Assembly (NCBI RefSeq): GCF_028462495.1
Contig: NZ_JAQOWX010000105.1
Span: 1 to 19,769, forward strand
Source of the DNA: Roseateles_E sp005503085
Lineage (GTDB): Bacteria > Pseudomonadota > Gammaproteobacteria > Burkholderiales > Burkholderiaceae_C
Direction of reading: 5' to 3'
DNA: 19,769 bases
Of this stretch, positions 14,280 to 19,769 are shown one piece after another. The position numbers were made by a program, and so were the translations under genes. Every line of letters starts with the position of its first letter. The first letter of the stretch is position 1. The notes beneath the pieces were generated by a model, which was not told where the DNA came from, searched no databases, and saw only the letters and a list, made by a program, of their open reading frames with translations.

Positions 14280-15215
14280 TCAATGATGATGGTGGCCATG
14301 ATGCTGGTCGGCACCCCAGGCCAGCAAGGCCTCGCGGCCCTGCACCAGCATGTCCACCTTGACACCGACCGGCAGGCTGACCTTGGTCGGCACATGGCCG
14401 AACGGCAGGCCGGTGAAGATCGGCGTCTTGCTGCGTGCGCGCACCGCCTCGATCGCGGTCTTCAGCGTGTAGCCGCGGTCCAGCGGCGACTTCTTCCAGT
14501 CGCTGAACTCGCCCAGGATGATGGCCTTCTGCGCGTCCAGCACGCCGGCCTGCTGCAGCTGCAGCAGCATGCGCTCGACCCGGTAAGGGTGCTCGTTGAC
14601 GTCTTCGAGAAACAGGATGCCGCCCTTGACCTTGGGGAAATGCGGCGTGCCCAGCATCGAGCTCAGCACGCAGAGATTGCCACCCCACAAAACACCGCGC
14701 GCCTCGAAGCCGTCATGGCCGGCCTCGCAGCGAAAGCCCACCGCCTCCAGCAGCCCGTCCATGGCCTCGACAAAGCAGTCCTGGGTCACATCATCGACCC
14801 CACCCTCCTCCGCGCTGCGGCCGAAGTCGTAGCAGGCCAGCGGGCCGGCCCAGCTGGGCGACTTGGTGTGCGCCAGCAGGCCCAGATGCAGGGCCGTCAG
14901 ATCGCTATGACCGACCCAGCGCGTGCCGTGTTCGACGCTATGGGCCAGCAGCTTCCAGTCGATCGCGTCCAGCAGCCGCGTCATGCCGTAGCCGCCGCGG
15001 CTGGCCATCGCGATGCTGGGCGCCGCCTTGGCCACGCGGTGCAGCGCCGCCAGCCGGGTCGCGTCATCGCCGGCAAAGCGCTGGTGCTTGGCCAGCGCGT
15101 CAGCGTCGATGCTGACCTCGAAGCCCAGCTTGGCCAGGCGCTTGGCGGCGCGCTTGAGCGGCTGCGCCTGGGCCAGCACGCCGGCGGGGGTGAAAAGAGT
15201 CAGGGTGTTGCTCAT
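14280..15215 (-). CDS. ldcA: LD-carboxypeptidase (S66 family, muramoyltetrapeptide carboxypeptidase)
   Basis: S66 serine peptidases remove the terminal D-alanine from murein tetrapeptides in the cytoplasm during cell wall recycling; the related MccF cleaves microcin C. This 311-residue protein shows the nucleophile Ser104 in WVGHSDLTALH, Glu204 in ILFLEDVNEHPYRVERML, and His274 in TGLPFGHVPTKVSLPVG, the expected Ser-Glu-His triad. RGGYGMTRLL (73-82) and GVLWGGNLCVL (174-184) are family motifs. The ATG overlaps the tadA stop as ATGA. The C-terminus ends in a histidine-rich tail (HHGHHHH), not a normal part of the fold. Downstream on the same strand is the Yej peptide importer, which favours a murein peptide recycling role. 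Confidence 0.92.
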   Translation of the reverse strand: MSNTLTLFTPAGVLAQAQPLKRAAKRLAKLGFEVSIDADALAKHQRFAGDDATRLAALHRVAKAAPSIAMASRGGYGMTRLLDAIDWKLLAHSVEHGTRWVGHSDLTALHLGLLAHTKSPSWAGPLACYDFGRSAEEGGVDDVTQDCFVEAMDGLLEAVGFRCEAGHDGFEARGVLWGGNLCVLSSMLGTPHFPKVKGGILFLEDVNEHPYRVERMLLQLQQAGVLDAQKAIILGEFSDWKKSPLDRGYTLKTAIEAVRARSKTPIFTGLPFGHVPTKVSLPVGVKVDMLVQGREALLAWGADQHHGHHHH

Positions 15216-15775
15216 GGGGGAATGTCGTCCAGATGGCGGGCCTCGCCGGTGGGGATGGCCTCGGGTTCCTGAGACCGAGCCGCAGCACGGCGCTGGCGCG
15301 CCGCCTCGCGCCGCTCAGCAAAAAATTCGCGCAGCAGCTGCGCCGCGGGCTCGGCCAGCACGCCGCCCTGGATGCAGGTGTGGTGGTTCAGCCGGCCTTC
15401 GGCAAACAGGTCCAGCACCGAGCCGGCCACGCCGGTCTTGGGGTCGGGCGCGGCGAACACAACACGCTTGAGCCGCGCATGCAACATCGCCATCGCGCAC
15501 ATCGCGCAGGGCTCCAAGGTCACATAGAGCTCGCACTCGGGCAGGCGGTAATTGCCCAGCAGGGTCGCGGCATGGCGCAGTGCGACGATCTCGGCATGGG
15601 CAGTCGGGTCATGCGTCGTGATCGGGCGGTTGTAGCCGGTCGCGATCACCTGGCCGGCGCGCATGATGACCGCGCCCACCGGCACCTCGCCGACCAGCCA
15701 GGCGTTGTGGGCCTGGTCCAGCGCCAGGCGCATCGCGTACTCGTCGGCAGCGGGTGAGGAAGAGGTGGTGTTCAT
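15212..15775 (-). CDS. tadA: tRNA-specific adenosine deaminase
   Basis: TadA deaminates the wobble adenosine 34 of tRNA-Arg(ACG) to inosine. The 187-residue product has the zinc deaminase motifs HAEIVAL with His60 and catalytic Glu62, and EPCAMCAMAML with Cys90 and Cys93. GEVPVGAVIM (29-38) and KTGVAGSVLDLF (113-124) are typical of TadA. The last 30 residues are an Arg/Ala-rich extension. I chose the ATG at 15775; a TTG 21 bases further up is possible but lacks support. There is no ribosome site, and TACACT at 15792-15787 suggests an almost leaderless transcript. The stop overlaps the ldcA start by four bases, so the two are probably co-translated. Confidence 0.95.
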   Translation of the reverse strand: MNTTSSSPAADEYAMRLALDQAHNAWLVGEVPVGAVIMRAGQVIATGYNRPITTHDPTAHAEIVALRHAATLLGNYRLPECELYVTLEPCAMCAMAMLHARLKRVVFAAPDPKTGVAGSVLDLFAEGRLNHHTCIQGGVLAEPAAQLLREFFAERREAARQRRAAARSQEPEAIPTGEARHLDDIPP

Positions 15776-15786
15776 GGCGGCCGGGC

Positions 15787-15792
15787 AGTGTA
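15787..15792 (-). promoter_or_regulatory. Extended -10 element for tadA (TG-C-TACACT)
   Basis: On the minus strand TTGCTACACT contains an extended -10 (TGnTANNNT). It ends 11 bases before the ATG, which predicts a 5' leader of only about five bases. No -35 box is apparent, which the extended -10 could compensate. Confidence 0.45.
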
Positions 15793-15800
15793 GCAACAGC

Positions 15801-15806
15801 TATCCT
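15801..15806 (+). promoter_or_regulatory. -10-like element before the DUF72 gene (TATCCT)
   Basis: TATCCT ends 7 bases before the ATG at 15814, so transcription would start at or within a base of the start codon and the message would be leaderless. There is no ribosome site and no -35 box. It lies 8 bases from the opposing tadA -10. Confidence 0.4.
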
Positions 15807-15813
15807 CGCGGCC

Positions 15814-16833
15814 ATGCAAGATGCACTGTTTCCGGACGAGGCGCCGCCGCTCGCGAAGACGCCCGCCGCACGGGTCCGACCCCAGCCCATCGATGAAGAG
15901 CAGGCGGCGCTGGCGGCCGCGCTGCCGCCGCTGGCCTATCTGGGCAGCTCCTCCTGGACCTATCCCGGCTGGGCCGGCCTGGTCTGGGACAAGCCCTATT
16001 CGGACAGCCTGCTGTCCAAGCACGGCCTGGCTGCCTACAGCCAGCAGCCGCTGCTGCGCGCTGTCAGCATCGACCGCGGCTTCTACCGGCCGCTGACGGC
16101 CAGCCAGTACCAGCGCTATGCCGAGCAGGTGCCGGCCGGCTTTCGCTTCACCGTCAAGGCACCCAGCCTGGTGGCCGATGCGCTGGTGCGCAGCGAGGAC
16201 AGCGGGCGCGGCAAGCAGCTCAACAGCGCCTTTCTGAACCCGGCGCTGGCGGTGCAGGAGTTCGTGCAGCCGGCGCTGGAAGGCCTGGGCGGCAAGATCG
16301 GCGCGCTGGTGTTCCAGCTGAGCCCGCTGCCGCCCAGCCTGCTGGCGCGCATGCCCGAGCTGCTGGAGCGGCTGCGCCTGATGCTCAAGGCCCTGCCCGC
16401 GCTGCGGCCGGCGTCGCCGGATGGCGTGATCGCGGTCGAGGTCAGAGACCCGCAGTGGCTGACGCCGGACTTCGTCGCCGTGCTGCGCGAGGCCGGCGCC
16501 ACCTATTGCCTGGGCCTGCACCCCAAGCTGCCGCCGATCGAGGAGCAGCTGCCGCTGCTGCGCGCGCTGTGGCCCGGCCCGCTGGTCTGCCGCTGGAACC
16601 TGAACCGCATCCACGGCCCCTTCGGCTACGAGGACGCGCAAAAGCGCTACGGCGATTTCGACCAGCGCCTCGATCCCGATCCGCACACCCATGCCCTGCT
16701 GGCCAAGGTCGTGCGCGGCACCACGGCCGCCGGCCAGCGCGCTTATGTGACCATCAGCAACAAGGCCGAGGGCTGCGCGCCGCTGACGGTGCGGGCGCTG
16801 GCGCGCGAGATCGTCGACCCGGCTCAGGGCTGA
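15814..16833 (+). CDS. DUF72 domain-containing protein (YecE family)
   Basis: This 339-residue protein of the DUF72 family is predicted to adopt a TIM-barrel-like fold; no reaction is established. Family marks are LGSSSWTYPGWAGLVWD near residues 43-59, FYRPLTASQYQRYAEQVPAG, FRFTVKAPS, LVFQLSPLPP, AVEVRDPQW, LVCRWNLN and AYVTISNKAEG towards the end. The N-terminal 40 residues are Pro/Ala-rich and variable. The ATG at 15814 is chosen because the family length fits and a -10-like hexamer immediately precedes it. A longer frame from 15754 runs into tadA. It is divergent from tadA across 38 bp and overlaps the next gene tail-to-tail by 10 bp. Confidence 0.9.
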   Translation: MQDALFPDEAPPLAKTPAARVRPQPIDEEQAALAAALPPLAYLGSSSWTYPGWAGLVWDKPYSDSLLSKHGLAAYSQQPLLRAVSIDRGFYRPLTASQYQRYAEQVPAGFRFTVKAPSLVADALVRSEDSGRGKQLNSAFLNPALAVQEFVQPALEGLGGKIGALVFQLSPLPPSLLARMPELLERLRLMLKALPALRPASPDGVIAVEVRDPQWLTPDFVAVLREAGATYCLGLHPKLPPIEEQLPLLRALWPGPLVCRWNLNRIHGPFGYEDAQKRYGDFDQRLDPDPHTHALLAKVVRGTTAAGQRAYVTISNKAEGCAPLTVRALAREIVDPAQG

Positions 16834-17027
16834 GCGTCGGAGGCGCGCGAGGCGGCCTGCTCCATCGCCTGCTGCAGCTGCTGGCGCACCGCCTGCGGTG
16901 CGTTGATCGGCGCACTGGCTGCCGTCGGCGCGACGGCCGGCGCCAGCTGGGTGGCCTGCTTTTTCATCACGGCCAGCACGATGGCCATGACCACCACCAG
17001 GCCAAGAATGCTCAAGGCTGCACGCAT
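16824..17027 (-). CDS. Small single-helix membrane protein, function unknown
   Basis: This 67-residue protein has one hydrophobic helix at about residues 5-21 (LSILGLVVVMAIVLAVM). A Lys-Lys and an Ala/Pro-rich linker follow, then a Gln/Ala-rich, likely helical C-terminus (VRQQLQQAMEQAASRAS). I do not recognise a family. The gene looks real because GGAGAGGG stands 5 bases before the ATG at 17027 and the composition is plausible for a membrane-anchored protein. Its stop lies inside the end of the DUF72 gene on the other strand. A longer start at 17078 has no ribosome site. Orientation of the C-terminal part cannot be decided by eye. Confidence 0.7.
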   Translation of the reverse strand: MRAALSILGLVVVMAIVLAVMKKQATQLAPAVAPTAASAPINAPQAVRQQLQQAMEQAASRASDAQP

Positions 17028-17111
17028 CGCTACCCTCTCCTGCTGCACATCAAGGCCGGCGCCAGCCGCCGGCGGCAAAGGCGATTGTGCTTCGGAACCA
17101 GCCGCGGCCGA

Positions 17112-17654
17112 TCAGGCGCGCAGCGGCCAGCGCGCCAGCGGCACATGGCGATGCTGGCCGATCAGGCTGTTGACCAGCACCAGCTCGTCGGCCCGCCATC
17201 CCAGCGCCTCGATCGGCCGCTGCGGCACCAGCGCATCGTCATAAAGAAGGGTCAGATGCGGCGTGAAACTGCCGGGCCTGGCCAGCCCGGCGCGCGCCAG
17301 CACCTCACCCAGCTGCCGCCGCAGCTGCCTGACGGCATCCAGCCCGCTACCGCCGCCCAGCACCAGCGGGCGGTTCCTGGCGTTCTTGCGCTCGAAGCTG
17401 AGCAGGTGGTCGAAGTGCAGCGCGAACGGCGCGCAACGCAGCGTGGCCGCCGCAGCCTCGGCGGCGGCACGCTCGCGCTGCGGCAGACCGACGAAGTCGC
17501 CCAGATGATGCAAGGTGATGTGAAAGCGGTGCGAATCCTGCGGCCGCCCCTTCAGGCCCAGCTCGGCGCGCACCCGGGAGGCCAGCGCGGCGATGCGCAA
17601 GGCCGTCGCGGTGTCCGGATAGAGCGCGAAGAAGAGCCGGTGGTCGGGTGCCAT
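17112..17654 (-). CDS. 2'-5' RNA ligase family protein (2H phosphoesterase, LigT/ThpR-like)
   Basis: This 180-residue protein of the 2H phosphoesterase superfamily has the paired HxT motifs: HITL at residues 45-48 and HLTL at 133-136, each followed or preceded by the expected hydrophobic strands. RLFFALYPD at the N-terminus is typical. Members hydrolyse or ligate 2',3'-cyclic phosphate or 2'-5' RNA ends; the true substrate in bacteria is often unknown. There is no ribosome site. TAGACT (17666-17661) ends 6 bases before the ATG, so the transcript may be leaderless. It lies 84 bp upstream of the small membrane protein gene and 37 bp after the patatin gene, all on the minus strand. Confidence 0.9.
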   Translation of the reverse strand: MAPDHRLFFALYPDTATALRIAALASRVRAELGLKGRPQDSHRFHITLHHLGDFVGLPQRERAAAEAAAATLRCAPFALHFDHLLSFERKNARNRPLVLGGGSGLDAVRQLRRQLGEVLARAGLARPGSFTPHLTLLYDDALVPQRPIEALGWRADELVLVNSLIGQHRHVPLARWPLRA

Positions 17655-17660
17655 GCACCG

Positions 17661-17666
17661 AGTCTA
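17661..17666 (-). promoter_or_regulatory. -10-like element before the RNA ligase-family gene (TAGACT)
   Basis: On the minus strand TAGACT is followed by six bases and the ATG at 17654, predicting a leaderless start. No -35 box is seen, and the gene could also be read through from the patatin gene. Confidence 0.3.
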
Positions 17667-17691
17667 CGGGCGCGGTGGCGCAGCGCGGCAC

Positions 17692-19769
17692 TCAGGGGGA
17701 GCCGATGAACAGATAGGCGTTCGACGCGCCCGAGCTGGAGCGGCCGTAGCCGATATAGACCGGCCCGATCGGCGTCTCGCCGCCGGCATAAAGGGCCACC
17801 GAGTCGAGCCAGCCGGTGCGCCGCGTCTCCGAATAGCGCAGCCCCACCTTGCCAGCCTCCAGCGCCAGGCCCACGCGCAGATCGCCGTTCAGACCCAGCG
17901 GCAGCCGGCTGACGATGCGCTCGGCCCGCAGCTGGGCAAAGCGCACATCGTCGCCCTGCAGCTGGCCCACCGCGAAGGCCGACATATTCAGCAGCCCGCC
18001 CAGGCCGGCCGCCTCGTAATAAGGCAGCGTGCCGCGCGGCGAGCCGGTGTAGCTGGCACGGGCCACCAGGATGGTGTTGGCCACGGTCGTGGCGCCGCGC
18101 AGCTCCGCCATCACACGGCTGAAGTCGTCGACCGAGCGGCGATTCGCATCGAAGTAGTGCAGGCGCAGCGCCCAGCCCTGGGTCGGGAAGTAGGGGTGGT
18201 TGAGCTGGTCGAAATCGAGGCTGGCAAACCAGCCCGGATAGCTCTGGCCCTTGGGGTCGAAGATAGGCAGCCCGGTATCGAGCTCGTACTTCTTGCGGTT
18301 GTACTGCCAGCCCAGCTTGAGCTGACCGATCAGGCCGATATTGGCACCGGCCGCCAGCTCGATCGAGCGTGTGCCGACACGGTACTCGCTGATCTTGGCG
18401 TCGAAATCGTAGAGGCTGCTGTAGCTGCTGAAGCTGCGTGCGCCGGCCTCGACAAAGAAGCGCTGGCCGGGCTCCAGCGGCTGGTAGAAGTCCAGCCCCA
18501 GGCCGGTCTGGCTGCCGAGCTCGGCGGTCGCGACAAACTCGGCGCCGAGCCGGTTGACCAGGGTCTTCTGGTAGGCGCCGCGCAGGCTGTAGCTGGAGCC
18601 GCGCCGCAGCGTGCTGCTGAGCCCCAGCGCAAAGCGCAGATAGTCGGGCCCCCAGCTTTTCTCCTGTGGCAGCACGCGCAGGATGTTGCGGCCGCGCAGC
18701 GGCACCAGCTCGTAATCGACCCCCTTGTAATGCGCATCGCCGTAGATGCGCAGCAGATCGCGCCGCAGCGCCTGGGCATCGAGCGGCTGGCCCGCTTGCT
18801 GGCGCAGATGGCGCAGCACCACGCCCGGATCCAGGCGCTGTTCCCCGGCCAGCTCGATCGCGTCGACCTGCGGCGGCTCGCCGCGCTCGCTGCGGATATG
18901 CCCCCACCAGGCGGCGTACTGCGCCTCGCTGACCGACAGCCGGCGCAGGCGCTCGCTCATGGCCAGCGCGGCCTGGCGGCCCCGATCCGCCGTCTCGGCA
19001 TTGCGCTCGAAGTCGGCGGCGGTGATGCCGTCCAGATCGGGCTTGATCAGGATGTCGGCGGCCTTCAGGCTGGCTAGCGACTCGTTGACGTTCTGCTGCG
19101 TCAGGATGCCCACCATCTGCGCCGACACCGACAGCAGCGAGCCCACATCGGCCGCCTTCTGCAGCGGCGAGCCGACATTGATCGCGATCACCACCTCGGC
19201 GCCGCAGCGCTCGCGCACCTCGCGCACCGGCACGTTGTCGACCAGGCCGCCGTCCACCAGGCGCCGCCCCTGATGATCGACCGGCGCCATCAGACCGGGC
19301 ACCGACATGCTGGCCCGCATCGCCTTGCTCAGGCTGCCCTCGCGGAACACCACCCGCTCGCCGCTGCCGATATCGGTGGCGATGATGGAGACCGGCAGCG
19401 GCAGCGCCTGCATATCGCGCACGCCGGCGTCGTCATGCACCAGCTGGTTGAAGAAGAGCTTGATCTTCTCGCCGCTGAGCACGCCCGGGATGTACTGCAG
19501 GCCCTCGGGCGTGACGCCCAGTTCGGTGCCGGCCAGAAAACGCTTCAGCAGGTGCTTGTTGCGGAAGTTGCGGTCCTGGTAGACGGGATCGTCATCGAAC
19601 ATATCGGGCCAGTCGGCCTTGCCGATCTCGGCGCGCATCGCCGCCGGGCTCAGGCCGGCGGCATAGGCGCCGGCCACCAGGGCCCCCATGCTGGTGCCGG
19701 CGACACAGTCGACCGGCACTCGCAGCTGCTCCAGCACCTCCAGCACACCGATATGCGCGGCGCCGCGCG
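17692..19769 (-). CDS. Patatin-like phospholipase with C-terminal outer-membrane barrel (5' end outside window)
   Basis: The visible 691 residues start inside the patatin domain with RGAAHIGVLEVLEQL; the glycine-rich oxyanion loop and any signal peptide lie outside the window. The nucleophile is in GTSMG (bases about 19684-19698) and the catalytic Asp in LVDGGLVDN (about 19252), giving the Ser-Asp dyad of RssA/PlpD-like lipases. A POTRA-like segment follows (VDAIELAGEQRLDPGVVLRH). The last 300 or so residues are alternating barrel strands ending in SNAYLFIGSP, like Omp85 translocators. Lipase, POTRA and barrel in this order match type Vd autotransporters such as PlpD of Pseudomonas. The product is expected at the outer membrane, with the lipase exposed or released. 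Confidence 0.92.
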   Translation of the reverse strand, partial: RGAAHIGVLEVLEQLRVPVDCVAGTSMGALVAGAYAAGLSPAAMRAEIGKADWPDMFDDDPVYQDRNFRNKHLLKRFLAGTELGVTPEGLQYIPGVLSGEKIKLFFNQLVHDDAGVRDMQALPLPVSIIATDIGSGERVVFREGSLSKAMRASMSVPGLMAPVDHQGRRLVDGGLVDNVPVREVRERCGAEVVIAINVGSPLQKAADVGSLLSVSAQMVGILTQQNVNESLASLKAADILIKPDLDGITAADFERNAETADRGRQAALAMSERLRRLSVSEAQYAAWWGHIRSERGEPPQVDAIELAGEQRLDPGVVLRHLRQQAGQPLDAQALRRDLLRIYGDAHYKGVDYELVPLRGRNILRVLPQEKSWGPDYLRFALGLSSTLRRGSSYSLRGAYQKTLVNRLGAEFVATAELGSQTGLGLDFYQPLEPGQRFFVEAGARSFSSYSSLYDFDAKISEYRVGTRSIELAAGANIGLIGQLKLGWQYNRKKYELDTGLPIFDPKGQSYPGWFASLDFDQLNHPYFPTQGWALRLHYFDANRRSVDDFSRVMAELRGATTVANTILVARASYTGSPRGTLPYYEAAGLGGLLNMSAFAVGQLQGDDVRFAQLRAERIVSRLPLGLNGDLRVGLALEAGKVGLRYSETRRTGWLDSVALYAGGETPIGPVYIGYGRSSSGASNAYLFIGSP

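Noticed and set aside
17653..19077. A 474-codon plus-strand frame opposite the patatin gene
   Set aside because: It has shadow composition, while the minus strand holds a clear lipase-barrel protein.

Overview
This 19.8 kb window is GC-rich, densely packed bacterial chromosome. Gene order, codon use and protein types point to a betaproteobacterium of the order Burkholderiales, probably a Roseateles/Rubrivivax/Paucibacter-like relative. That placement is inferred from gene content, because no rRNA is present. I see no phage, insertion sequence, CRISPR array or tRNA, and the gene content is mostly housekeeping and envelope biology.

Left end (1-2951, plus strand): the 3' end of lpxK, a Trm112/YcaR-type small protein and kdsB form a lipopolysaccharide cluster. 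After a 132 bp gap comes adk, closed by a good terminator. A short-chain dehydrogenase of the 3-hydroxyacyl-CoA dehydrogenase type 2 class follows. It is preceded by two overlapping palindromes that look like an operator. A bidirectional terminator separates it from the convergent genes to the right.

Centre left (3017-6910, minus strand): a TonB energy-transduction operon read as tonB, exbB, exbD1, exbD2, then a secreted repeat-rich (TPR-like) protein. Between exbD2 and the TPR gene lies a strong terminator whose T-tract almost touches the next ribosome binding site. The same place carries an exact 85 bp duplication split by a single N, almost certainly an unmerged contig overlap in the assembly. 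A 577 bp stretch without a gene (6911-7487) separates this operon from the next.

Centre right (7488-15775, minus strand): a complete Yej-type peptide ABC importer (yejA, yejB, yejE and a fused double-ATPase yejF). Upstream on the same strand is ldcA, an S66 LD-carboxypeptidase translationally coupled to tadA. Importer plus LD-carboxypeptidase suggests uptake and recycling of murein peptides. The binding protein is unusual in having both a lipoprotein signal and a C-terminal membrane helix.

Right end (15776-19769): a DUF72 gene (plus) diverges from tadA across only 38 bp. It overlaps tail-to-tail with a small one-helix membrane protein (minus). Then come a 2'-5' RNA ligase-family protein and a 5'-truncated patatin-like phospholipase with a C-terminal outer-membrane barrel. 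Several genes here have a -10-like hexamer placed so that the transcript would be leaderless or nearly so.

I found no clearly new multi-gene system. The observations most worth a second look are the assembly duplication, the terminator-to-SD arrangement, the double-anchored binding protein beside ldcA, and the operator upstream of the dehydrogenase.
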